Below, in pieces: positions 8,732 through 16,845 of a stretch of 64,000 bases of DNA (positions are counted from its first letter, which is position 1; every line of letters starts with the position of its first letter). A program made the position numbers and the translations under genes. The notes under the pieces were generated by a model. It searched no databases and was not told the origin of the DNA. It was given only the letters and a program-made list of their open reading frames with translations. This stretch comes from JAHCHG01 sp041745765 (GTDB taxonomy: Bacteria > Acidobacteriota > Blastocatellia > Pyrinomonadales > Pyrinomonadaceae). The DNA lies in contig JBGTIH010000094.1 of NCBI GenBank assembly GCA_041745765.1, positions 1 to 64,000 of the forward strand. The letters are read 5' to 3'.

Positions 8732-8770
8732 AAAAATGAATAAATGAATAAATGAACCAATTATTCATTC

Positions 8771-9604
8771 CTAGAGATGCACCCCGCAATATTTGCAGAA
8801 AAGCGCGTCCGTGTCGTGTCCTTCCGCAGCGCACGACGGACAGTTTTGTGTTGTCATATTTTTTTGCGTTTTTGACAGTTCGACGGTGACGATGCCGGTC
8901 GGAACGGCGATAATTCCGTAACCTAAAATCATTACAAGCGAAGCGAAAAATTGTCCGAGTCCGGTTTTCGGTGCAATATCGCCATAACCGACGGTTGTCA
9001 TTGTTACGATTGCCCAGTAAATGCTCGTCGGAATATCCGTAAAACCGTTTTCCTCGCCTTCAATTACATAAATCAGCGAACCGATGACCGTAACAAGTGT
9101 CAAAACAGTCAGCAGAAAAACGCCGATTTTTCTGGCACTTGCCTTTAATGCAGTTCGCAACACTTGGGCTTCGCTGATGTATTCGGAAAGTTTCAAGATG
9201 CGAAATATTCGCAAAAGCCGCAGAATTCTGACAGTTAAAAGATACTGTACACCCGGAAAAAACAGGCTGATATAAGTCGGCAAGATTGATAAAATGTCAA
9301 TAATCCCGTAAAAACTCAACGCGTAACGCCACGGTTTTCTGACGCTCAAAAGACGAAAAAGATACTCAATAGAAAAAAGAAGCGTAAAAAACCATTCCGC
9401 CGCATAGAGAAATCTGCCGTATTGGATTTGATATTTTCCGACGCTGTCAACGATGACGATAATGACGCTTAAAATGATCGCCCAGATCAAAATAATATCG
9501 AAAACTCTTCCCGGAGTCGTTTCCGCCTCGAAGATCAGTTCGTGCAGCTTCTTGCGCCATTTTGTATCGGGAATTTCGCTGTATTTTGGTTTCATAAAAC
9601 CCAA
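8771..9604 (-). CDS. Voltage-gated-type potassium channel with C-terminal zinc ribbon
   Basis: 277 residues, inner membrane. Six hydrophobic segments fit S1-S6 of a Kv-type channel. The S4-like helix carries regularly spaced arginines (RILRLLRIFRILK, about 126-138), and the pore helix and selectivity filter read TTVGYGD (203-209). After S6 the short C-terminus ends in a zinc ribbon with Cys255, Cys258, Cys270 and Cys273, instead of an RCK or cyclic-nucleotide-binding domain. The channel should conduct K+. The ribbon may serve assembly, redox or metal sensing, which is inference. It is convergent with the acidic protein gene (39 bases apart) and lies 46 bases downstream of mutL on the same strand. 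Confidence 0.9.
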   Translation of the reverse strand: MGFMKPKYSEIPDTKWRKKLHELIFEAETTPGRVFDIILIWAIILSVIIVIVDSVGKYQIQYGRFLYAAEWFFTLLFSIEYLFRLLSVRKPWRYALSFYGIIDILSILPTYISLFFPGVQYLLTVRILRLLRIFRILKLSEYISEAQVLRTALKASARKIGVFLLTVLTLVTVIGSLIYVIEGEENGFTDIPTSIYWAIVTMTTVGYGDIAPKTGLGQFFASLVMILGYGIIAVPTGIVTVELSKTQKNMTTQNCPSCAAEGHDTDALFCKYCGVHL

Positions 9605-9650
9605 AGTTTAATTGAAATTATTTTTTTTCAGAATAACATTTTTTTGTTCT

Positions 9651-11669
9651 TTACGTGCGGTGAAAACCGCGTTCGATGTCCTTCATCGTCAGGCGCAGTA
9701 CAACCGGTCTTCCGTGCGGGCAGGTCGTCGGCGATGAGGTAATTAACAATCTGTCAATCAGCCACTGCATTTTCTCCGGCGTAAGGCGCATATTGATTTT
9801 GACGGCGGCTTTGCAGGCGAGAGTTGCGGCGATGTTGTCGCGGATCATTTCGCGAGCGTTGCCGCGTTTTTCGCTTTCTACCGTGTCGAGAATTTCGGCG
9901 AAAAGATTTCTGATTTCCGACGGCGGCAGATCGGTCGGCACAGACTTGATTGCAATCGTTCTGCCCGATAATCTCATTAATCCGAAACCACAATTTTCCA
10001 GTTCTTCTTCGACCAGATCAAACGCAGAGGCTTGTGCGGGCGTTAAATCAAAAGTTTCTGGAAGGAGCAGATTTTGCGATTCGACCTTTCTGTCAGTTTC
10101 TTTTTTGCGAAATTTATCGAACAAAATCCGCTCGTGCGCGACGTGCTGATCTATCAAAAGCATTCCTTCATCATCAACCGCGATGATAAAACTCTCGTGA
10201 AGCTGCCCGATCGGGCGGATTTTTGCGGAAGAAAGCTGCTCGACTTCGATTGCTTTCGGAATTTTCTGCGCCGAATCAACCGGCGGCAGTACTTCGTAAT
10301 TTTGGATTTTGGATTTTGGATTTTGGATTTCTTCAATGAAATGGTCTACGGTCTTTGGTCTTTGGTCTTCGGTTTTTTCTTCGGATTTGGCTTGTGCGAT
10401 TTGTTCAAAATCTTCGGAAGTTATCGGGATTTCGAAGTTTTGCGGTTCGTTTGATTCAAAAGTTTCTTGAGTTTGCGGAAATTCTACGGCTTCTTTTTGC
10501 TGAATATTAATTGGCGCGATAAATTCTTTTTCTTCAAATTTTTCGGTGGCATTTTCGACCTGAAATTCGATTTTTGGCTGTTCGGCGTTGGCGAAAGGAT
10601 TCTGAAGCATCTGAGTTTGATTGACCGGAATAAAACTTTCTTCACGTCCAAAATCAAAATCTTTTTGTTCGATGACACCGGCATTTTGCAGAGCGTTTTT
10701 GACGGCTTCGGCAATTACGTCTTTGACGGCTTGTGAACGCCGGAAACGAACTTCGGTTTTTGCCGGATGAACATTGACATCAACTTCTTCGAGCGGAATT
10801 TCAAGAAATAAAAACGCGAACGGATAAACGCCGTGCGGCAAAACGGCGCGGTAGCCTTCGAGAAGTCCGCCGGCGATGATTTTATCTTTGACGAAACGCC
10901 CGTTGATAAAGAAAAACTGCGCGTCGCGCGTCGTCCTGCGCTCACGCGGTGCAGAGATAAAACCGGAAATTCTCGCAATAAATTCGCGTCCGCCGTCAAT
11001 CGGCAGAAGGCTTTCCAGCAGATTTGCGCCGAAAATCTGATACGCTCTTTCGCGGAAATCCTTTGCCGGCGAAACGCGGAAATTTTCGCGCCCGTTACTT
11101 GTCAAAACAAAAGAAATATCAGGATTTGCCAGCGCATAATGCGTAATGGTTGAAGTAATGTGATAATTTTCGGTCGCTTCCGAGCGCATAAATTTGCGCC
11201 GCGCCGGTGTGTTGAAAAACAAATCCCTGACCGTTATCGTCGTCCCGACCGAACGCGCAAAGTCTTTGACATCAATGAGTTTACCGCCTTCGATAGAAAC
11301 TCTTGTGGCGGCATTTTCATCATTCGTTTTGGTAATTAATTCCACCTTGGCAACCGAAGCAATCGAAGCGAGAGCCTCGCCGCGAAAACCCAGAGTCGAA
11401 ATTTTCGATAAATCTTCGAGAGTTTTGAGTTTTGAAGTCGCGTGGCGTTCAAAGGCAAGAATCGCATCGTCGCGCATCATTCCTTCGCCGTCATCGGTGA
11501 TTCGCATCAGCCGTCTACCGCCTAATTCAATCTCAATCTTAATATTTTTCGCGCCCGCGTCAATCGAATTTTCAACCAATTCCTTAATCACTGAAGCGGG
11601 ACGCTCGACAACTTCTCCGGCGGCGATTTGATTGGCTAAATTGTCTGGTAAAATTTTGATTTTATTCAT
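9651..11669 (-). CDS. mutL: DNA mismatch repair protein MutL
   Basis: 672 residues. The N-terminal GHKL ATPase is complete: ENSIDAGA, DDGEGM and GFRGEALASI are within the first 100 residues. The C-terminal dimerisation domain has DQHVAHER (endonuclease-type motif DQHA-x2-E-x4-E, here with Val for Ala and Asp for the last Glu), ACKAAVK and CPHGRP. The zinc-binding CPHGRP suggests a nicking MutL of the kind found where MutH is absent, but the last acidic position is changed. The linker (about 330-480) is low-complexity and contains a stretch near 432-456 translated from short GATTTTG and GGTCTTT repeats. It acts in the cytoplasm with MutS, which is not in the window. Confidence 0.95.
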   Translation of the reverse strand: MNKIKILPDNLANQIAAGEVVERPASVIKELVENSIDAGAKNIKIEIELGGRRLMRITDDGEGMMRDDAILAFERHATSKLKTLEDLSKISTLGFRGEALASIASVAKVELITKTNDENAATRVSIEGGKLIDVKDFARSVGTTITVRDLFFNTPARRKFMRSEATENYHITSTITHYALANPDISFVLTSNGRENFRVSPAKDFRERAYQIFGANLLESLLPIDGGREFIARISGFISAPRERRTTRDAQFFFINGRFVKDKIIAGGLLEGYRAVLPHGVYPFAFLFLEIPLEEVDVNVHPAKTEVRFRRSQAVKDVIAEAVKNALQNAGVIEQKDFDFGREESFIPVNQTQMLQNPFANAEQPKIEFQVENATEKFEEKEFIAPINIQQKEAVEFPQTQETFESNEPQNFEIPITSEDFEQIAQAKSEEKTEDQRPKTVDHFIEEIQNPKSKIQNYEVLPPVDSAQKIPKAIEVEQLSSAKIRPIGQLHESFIIAVDDEGMLLIDQHVAHERILFDKFRKKETDRKVESQNLLLPETFDLTPAQASAFDLVEEELENCGFGLMRLSGRTIAIKSVPTDLPPSEIRNLFAEILDTVESEKRGNAREMIRDNIAATLACKAAVKINMRLTPEKMQWLIDRLLITSSPTTCPHGRPVVLRLTMKDIERGFHRT
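10300..10372. repeat. Heptamer-type tandem repeats inside the mutL linker
   Basis: GATTTTG repeated about four times (10300-10330), followed after 12 bases by GGTCTTTG/GGTCTACG units (10343-10372). Read in the mutL frame these give RPKT and NPKSKIQN peptides. The second family recurs between feoA and the DUF3108 gene at 43221-43238. Confidence 0.7.
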
Positions 11670-11770
11670 TTATTTGTTAAATTATCGGCGCAATTTTCAG
11701 TTTAATAATTATATCAATTATCAATACAAATTTGCTCTATTACAAAAACAAATTTGTCAGCAGAAATAAC

Positions 11771-11803
11771 AAGCCGCCGGAATATTATAAATTCCGGCGG
11801 CTT
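11771..11803 (-). terminator. Terminator after argH
   Basis: A perfect 13-bp stem (11771-11783 with 11791-11803, GC-rich AGCCGCCGGAAT core) with a 7-base loop, located 20 bases beyond the argH stop codon. The minus-strand transcript follows it with an AT-rich run. Confidence 0.8.
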
Positions 11804-11823
11804 TCTAAATTTAAATTAGAATT

Positions 11824-13299
11824 TTAGTTTTTTAAGTATTCATCAACAATTCTTGTTAGATTTTCCGAAGCATTTTCCAGAAGCTCCGTTTTTTCCGTAA
11901 ACCAAACTTCGTCGGCAGCTTCATATTCGCGTTCGACTAGAAGAGCGCGGCGCGTTTCCGATGGTGCGGTTCCGCCGTAGATCGTTCTGATATTGACGAA
12001 ATTTTCCGGCGAAAGCGTTTCGGCAAGTTCGGCTTCAGTCATCGAAATTTCGCGACCGAGAACTTCTTTTGCCGCTGTTTGCAGAATTTCGTGCGTGATT
12101 TCGCTTTTATTTTCAAGCGCGGCACGAACCGATATGCCGACGATCTTATGCGAAACACTAAATGGCAGATTTTCGCGCCGGACAATCGTATCGGCTAATT
12201 CCGTAACGGTAATAAAATTTTCGCCCGCCCGTTTTTTTAGTGTGTCGAGATTAAAAGTCGCCGCTTTCATCGTTGCGCCGAAAAGCGAAACCGAACGGTT
12301 GGCATCGCGCAGTGCGCTGTAAATCAGCGGCTGCAAATCGTCTTCGACATCGTTTATATCGCCGAACGGCGTATTGTGGATGCTCGTTATCACGCCCAGA
12401 CATTGCCCGAGAGCTTTACTGCCGATGGCGCGGATATGTTCCAAAGCAACCGGATTTCGCTTCTGCGGCATAATCGAACTTCCCTGCACGAAACCGTCAG
12501 GCAGGCGAATGACGTTAAATTCCATCATCGCCATCAGCAGGAATTCCTGCGCGAATTTCCCGACATTGACGAGCATCGCGGAAGTTGCGCCGAGCGTTTC
12601 GGTAAAATAATCAACCGAGGCAATCGAAGCGTAAGAATTGACGGTCGGCGCGGTAAAACCCAGTAATTCCGCGACGCGATGACGATTGATCGGAAATCCG
12701 GTCGTCGTGATCGCGCCCGAACCGAGCGGGCAAAAATTCATATTGTCATACGCGCTTTGCAGACGCTTGATATCGCGCCCGACGTTTTCCGCCATCGCCA
12801 ACAGAAGATGGGCGAGAGTCGAAGGCTGGGCGGGCTGCGTGTGCGTGTAAGCCGGAATCAAGGTTTCGTGATGCTGCGCTGCCAGATCGAGAAAAACCTT
12901 GCGCAATTCCATCGCCGAACGAAGCAATTTGAGCGTCAAAGGTCGCAGATACAGACGATAGATCGTTACGTCAATATCGTTTCTGCTGCGCGCCGTGTGG
13001 AGTTTTCCAGCGGTGTCGGCATCGCAATTTTTCGTAATTTCGCGTTGCAGATAATAAAATAAATCCTCGAAACTGCCGTCATATTCGGCACTTTTGATTG
13101 AATCTAAATCAAGACTTCGCAGGGATTTAAGCAAATCCTTCAATTCGCTGTCGGTGATAATATGTTGCTCGGCAAGCATTACGGCGTGCGCGAAATCTAC
13201 GTCGATATACGGTTGCAGAAAATACTTTTTCGCGTCGTCAAAACAATCGGCGAGAACATTTTCTTTGTAATTTTGGGCGGGGAATTTTTCTTCAGTCAT
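11824..13299 (-). CDS. argH: Argininosuccinate lyase
   Basis: Cleaves argininosuccinate to arginine and fumarate, the last step of arginine synthesis, in the cytoplasm. 491 residues, slightly longer than the usual 460. The fumarase/aspartase signature GSSIMPQKRNP lies near residues 271-282, with HTARSRND (101-108) and IPAYTHTQPAQP (about 145-160) upstream. In most ArgH proteins the first of these reads HTGRSRND; the Ala here marks a divergent branch, so a related lyase remains a small possibility. It stands alone, flanked by a terminator downstream and the GxxExxY repeat block upstream. Arginine is also the substrate of SpeA and a component of cyanophycin, both encoded in this window. Confidence 0.9.
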   Translation of the reverse strand: MTEEKFPAQNYKENVLADCFDDAKKYFLQPYIDVDFAHAVMLAEQHIITDSELKDLLKSLRSLDLDSIKSAEYDGSFEDLFYYLQREITKNCDADTAGKLHTARSRNDIDVTIYRLYLRPLTLKLLRSAMELRKVFLDLAAQHHETLIPAYTHTQPAQPSTLAHLLLAMAENVGRDIKRLQSAYDNMNFCPLGSGAITTTGFPINRHRVAELLGFTAPTVNSYASIASVDYFTETLGATSAMLVNVGKFAQEFLLMAMMEFNVIRLPDGFVQGSSIMPQKRNPVALEHIRAIGSKALGQCLGVITSIHNTPFGDINDVEDDLQPLIYSALRDANRSVSLFGATMKAATFNLDTLKKRAGENFITVTELADTIVRRENLPFSVSHKIVGISVRAALENKSEITHEILQTAAKEVLGREISMTEAELAETLSPENFVNIRTIYGGTAPSETRRALLVEREYEAADEVWFTEKTELLENASENLTRIVDEYLKN

Positions 13300-13307
13300 A
13301 AAATTTT

Positions 13308-13479
13308 AAGAAATTAGACGCGGATAAACGCAGATTAAGCGGATTCTCGCGGATTTTTTTAGATTTATTAACACTACTTTGTCAGATTAAAAATCAGCCG
13401 CAGTTAAATCAGTTAAAATCGTTAAAATCATAGAAACCATCAGCGTTTATCTGCGTTCATCCGCGGCTAATTTTCTTGA
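13308..13479. repeat. Inverted-repeat block 1 of the GxxExxY cassette
   Basis: Arms of about 38 bases face each other: AAGAAATTAGACGCGGATAA at 13308-13327, continuing ACGCAGATTAAGCGGATT to 13345, and its imperfect complement at 13437-13477 (core TTTATCTGCGTTCATCCGCG). The spacer contains further CGCGGATT and TTAAAATC units. It separates argH from the GxxExxY gene. Confidence 0.8.
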
Positions 13480-13518
13480 CTTTCAACTTTCAAAGTTAGT
13501 CTAACAAAGTAAAATTAA

Positions 13519-13929
13519 TTAATTTTCCAACAAATTACTGATTAAATTTTTCTTCTGATTAGCAAATACTTTTCGGCGGTATTCGGCTTTTTGACCGAAA
13601 TTTAATATCATTCCAACTTCTATTTTAGTGGCTTTCAAATAGTTCAACAATTGAGATTCGTGGGCTTTATCAATCGCAGCGGCAGTTTTAATTTCCAGAA
13701 TAACCTTTTTTTCAACAACCAGATCAGCAAAATATTCGCCTACTTCTTTGCCGTTATAATTTACTTTTACCGGAAGCTGTTTTTGGACTTGAAAACCATT
13801 TTCTTCGAGTTCAAAGGCGACCGCCTTTTCATAAACCTTTTCTAAAAACCCGTAACCGAGTGTGTTATAAACCTTGTAAAAAGCCTTGATTATCTCGCCT
13901 GTAATGTAAGAATGTAAAAGATTTTCCAT
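13519..13929 (-). CDS. GxxExxY protein, PD-(D/E)XK nuclease family 3
   Basis: 136 residues. The family motif GxxExxY is Gly27-Glu30-Tyr33 (GYGFLEKVYE). A PD-(D/E)XK-like core follows, with Asp69 in YFADLVV and Glu79-x-Lys81 in ILEIKTA, then SQLLNYLK and LNFG. This fold is usual for nucleases, but the biological role of this small family is not established. The gene is enclosed on both sides by inverted and tandem copies of a CGCGGATNAACGCAGAT-type repeat, and the upstream repeat includes a shifted copy of the gene's own start region. That arrangement suggests a repeat-associated nuclease cassette. It has no membrane segment or signal peptide. Flanking metabolic genes seem unrelated. Confidence 0.85.
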   Translation of the reverse strand: MENLLHSYITGEIIKAFYKVYNTLGYGFLEKVYEKAVAFELEENGFQVQKQLPVKVNYNGKEVGEYFADLVVEKKVILEIKTAAAIDKAHESQLLNYLKATKIEVGMILNFGQKAEYRRKVFANQKKNLISNLLEN

Positions 13930-14208
13930 AAATTACAAATTCAAATCATAAATGAAATTAAGAAATTGGACGCGGATGAACGCAGATCAGGCGGATTTGC
14001 GCCGATAATTATTAACAAAATGATTTAAAAAATCCGCGTAAATCTTCAGAATGTATAAGATTTTCATAAATTACAAATTAAAATCATTTAAGAAATTAGA
14101 CGCGGATAAACGCAGATCAGGCGGATTTTCGTCGATAATAGTTAACAAAATGATTTAAAAAATCCGCGTAAATCTTACAAATCCGCGTTCATCCGCGTCT
14201 AATTTCCC
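13919..14208. repeat. Tandem and inverted repeat block 2 of the GxxExxY cassette
   Basis: Two tandem copies of a roughly 130-base unit. The unit beginning AAGAAATTGGACGCGGATGA at 13961 recurs as AAGAAATTAGACGCGGATAA at 14091. The parts 13981-14047 and 14111-14177 differ at only a few bases. Each unit is preceded by the GATTTT(C)CATAAATTACAAATT sequence that includes the nuclease start codon (13921 and 14060). A reversed arm (AATCCGCGTTCATCCGCGTC, 14180-14199) closes the block just before the PIG-L gene stop. Confidence 0.8.
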
Positions 14209-14214
14209 TGGCTT

Positions 14215-16845
14215 TTATTTTCCTGCCTTCGGCAAACTCAGCATATTTGCAAAAATGCGGTACGCACCTTGATTTCCGACCGGTAATTGGCGAAACCACG
14301 AATATGATGTGTAAATGAATTTCCCTTTGCCCATTTCGGCATAGAGCATTCCGCCTTTGCTTTCCGCTTCACCGTCGTCGTGCGTTTCGAGCAGCGGCGT
14401 GTATTTGGTTTCGTCCCACGAAGTCAGCGTGTAGAGATTTCTCTCCTGCACCCAATCGGCAAAATCGGCATCCGTGATTTTATTCGGGAAATTGAAAACC
14501 GGATGATTCGGCACGAGTATTCGGACGGGCGCGTTTTCATCGGTCGTTCTGATATTTCCTTCCATTTTGGCTGGATACGGCGGAAGATTCAGACGTGCAT
14601 ATTCCTGTTGCTGGTATTGCACGATCAGAGTTCCGCCGTTTTCCATAAATTGATTCAATCTGCCGTTATTGGCAACATAATCGGGACGCACCTGCGAAGC
14701 ACGAATGCCGACGATAATCGTGTCGAATTCGTTCAGATTTCCTGTCGAAAGTGCTTTTTCGTCGAGCATTACGACATTCAAACCGAGCCGCTGAATCGCT
14801 TGCGGAACTTTGTCGCCGCTGCCCATGATGTAGCCGATTTTGACGGGCGAAACTTTCAAGTCCAAAACCTGTGCTTTGACATTCGATTTTGAATAAAGGC
14901 GATGAGTTTGCATATGCGGATACGCGATTTCCTGCACTTGCAGATCGTAAATATTGCCGTCAACCGTCGCCGTCGCCGTCAGATTATAACTGTCGGGTTT
15001 GGCATTTGCCGGAATCGTAACTTCAAAACTCAGAGCGGTTTTATCGCCTTTCTGCGCGAGCGAAAAATCAGCCGAATTTGGTGAAAGCGTCCAGCCGTTC
15101 GGTAAATTGAATCTTCCCGCACCTTTAATGGCATTTGGCGCATTATTCGTAACGGTCATCACCAATCGGTGCTTGGAAGATTGTGCCGCAACGGGTGCGA
15201 TCAAAAGATTTGATTCCAAACCGACCGTTACCGCCGGAACGATATTTAAATCGCGGCGTAATTCTCCGCGAATATCGTCGGCAAAGCGATACTGAACTTC
15301 CCTTTCAACCGTAATTTCCTGTCCGCCGATCAGCATTTTGACTTCTGCCGTAACGAGCGGATTTTGAAACGGCAGATTTTTTGATTCGGGCGCAGACCAA
15401 TCGAATGTAAAATTCGGATTTCGCGGTTTTTCCATCCAATACGGCTGAGTCGGTTTGGCATCTTTCGGCGAAGCTAACGTAAAAAAGGCGGCGTTAAAAG
15501 CAGTTTCGCGGCGCGGACGAAAACCTGTTTCCGGCACGACCGGTTCGGTCGAAGTTTGCGCCGTCCAGCCATTCGGTGTTTTCAAAGTGATATTTGTAAT
15601 TTTCACTTCAGAATTTTCCGGTGCAAACACTCTAACCGCAACATTTGACGAATTTCCGGCAACAAGCGTATCGGTATCGATCAAAGCATCGACGACAACG
15701 CTGCCCGCCATTTTCAAAGCTTTAGCAAATTCTTTTTGTTTCTGCCGCAACAATATTTTTGAGTCTGGATTTCGCGTTGACCATTCCGCATCGTATGCCT
15801 GTTTATAACCTTTGGCTAAAATCGGTACGAGTTTGTTTGGATTATACGGATCGAAACTCTTCAGAGCCGTTTCCGCTGTTTCCTGCAATTCGGCTAATCT
15901 TTTGGCAAATGCCGGATCGGTATTATTTGATAAAGCGGCAATTCCTTTGATCGAAGTGTCTAAACCGTCAAACACGCTCGTTTCATTTTCGACTTTTTCG
16001 CCGAAGGTTTCCATCAGACGCATTCCCGAACTTTGCCGTCCGCGAAGTTCTAAAACGCCCATTTCCTGCGATTTATGTTGACTTCTGCCTTCCATAGCTA
16101 TTTCAAAATAGGAACGCCCGAGTAGCGGATCATATTCACCTGTGTTTAAGATCAAAGTCGGCTGATTTTCGGGATTTGGTCGAAAACCTTGTCCCATATA
16201 AAGTTTTTTCGCTTGCCAGGGGGTTAAACCTTCTTGAAAATGTTCGGGAAATTGTTTCGGATCAGCTGCTGCTTTAAAGGCAATCGGCGTTAAATAGCCG
16301 ACCAGCTGATGCTGTCCGTGTCCGTCTGCCGGAGTTCCTGAAAAACGTGAAATAATCACGAACGGACGATACAATCTGATCGCTCTGACCATATCGCCGA
16401 GCGTCAATTGTTCGCCCCAGATGCGAGCGGCTTCAGCGCGTGATTTGGAAAAACCGTAATCCATCACGCTTCCGAAAAGCTGTTCTCCGCCATCGAGACG
16501 GCGCGATTGCAAAAGTTCTTCGGTGCGAATCACGCCGAGCGATTCAAAAAGTTCTTCGCCGATGACGTTTTGTCCGCCATCACCGCGATTTATCGAAAGA
16601 TATGCGGTTCTCGCCATTTCGCGGCGGGCTAAATAAGCCATTAATCCTGAATCTTCATCATCCGGATGCGCTCCCGTATGCAAGGCGCTGGCGGTTGTTT
16701 GAAGCCGTTTTAATTGTTGACCCAAACCGATTGCGCCCAAATCATAGACAGGTCTTACCTGCCCGTTCACTAATAAAACATTCGAACTGACTAATATAAA
16801 TAAAAGCAAAAAAGCCGAAACAAATTTAATTTTTGATAACATCAA
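14215..16845 (-). CDS. PIG-L family deacetylase with C-terminal ThuA/GATase-like region
   Basis: 876 residues, exported (hydrophobic signal MLSKIKFVSAFLLLFILVSS then VNGQ). The N-terminal domain is LmbE/PIG-L: AHPDDE near residues 58-63, RTEELLQSRR, and GHGQHQ near 175. PIG-L enzymes are zinc-dependent N-acetyl-sugar deacetylases. The middle (about 385-650) holds beta-sandwich regions of the NEW3/CARDB kind. The end (about 665-870) resembles a ThuA-like class I glutamine-amidotransferase fold (GYIMGSGDKVPQAI; FDTIIVGIRAS). The symporter gene upstream overlaps its start by 20 bases, so translation is coupled. A periplasmic role in processing an acylated glycan or glycoside that the symporter imports is plausible inference. 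It is much longer than BshB, so a bacillithiol role is unlikely. Confidence 0.85.
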   Translation of the reverse strand: MMLSKIKFVSAFLLLFILVSSNVLLVNGQVRPVYDLGAIGLGQQLKRLQTTASALHTGAHPDDEDSGLMAYLARREMARTAYLSINRGDGGQNVIGEELFESLGVIRTEELLQSRRLDGGEQLFGSVMDYGFSKSRAEAARIWGEQLTLGDMVRAIRLYRPFVIISRFSGTPADGHGQHQLVGYLTPIAFKAAADPKQFPEHFQEGLTPWQAKKLYMGQGFRPNPENQPTLILNTGEYDPLLGRSYFEIAMEGRSQHKSQEMGVLELRGRQSSGMRLMETFGEKVENETSVFDGLDTSIKGIAALSNNTDPAFAKRLAELQETAETALKSFDPYNPNKLVPILAKGYKQAYDAEWSTRNPDSKILLRQKQKEFAKALKMAGSVVVDALIDTDTLVAGNSSNVAVRVFAPENSEVKITNITLKTPNGWTAQTSTEPVVPETGFRPRRETAFNAAFFTLASPKDAKPTQPYWMEKPRNPNFTFDWSAPESKNLPFQNPLVTAEVKMLIGGQEITVEREVQYRFADDIRGELRRDLNIVPAVTVGLESNLLIAPVAAQSSKHRLVMTVTNNAPNAIKGAGRFNLPNGWTLSPNSADFSLAQKGDKTALSFEVTIPANAKPDSYNLTATATVDGNIYDLQVQEIAYPHMQTHRLYSKSNVKAQVLDLKVSPVKIGYIMGSGDKVPQAIQRLGLNVVMLDEKALSTGNLNEFDTIIVGIRASQVRPDYVANNGRLNQFMENGGTLIVQYQQQEYARLNLPPYPAKMEGNIRTTDENAPVRILVPNHPVFNFPNKITDADFADWVQERNLYTLTSWDETKYTPLLETHDDGEAESKGGMLYAEMGKGKFIYTSYSWFRQLPVGNQGAYRIFANMLSLPKAGK

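Noticed and set aside
7974..8747. 257-residue frame overlapping the acidic repeat gene
   Set aside because: A shadow of the repetitive GAA/GCC-rich coding sequence; the 7343 frame has the ribosome binding site and coupled start.
8740..8770. TGAATAA/TTATTCA hairpin between convergent genes as terminator
   Set aside because: The stem is short and purely AT, and part of a GAATAAAT repeat; too weak to call.
13308..14208. CRISPR array
   Set aside because: The repeats are few, inverted as well as direct, and not separated by unique spacers of constant length.
14215..16845. PIG-L protein as BshB of bacillithiol synthesis
   Set aside because: It is exported and 876 residues long with extra domains; BshB is a cytoplasmic protein of about 230 residues. 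Nearby bshC is probably coincidental.
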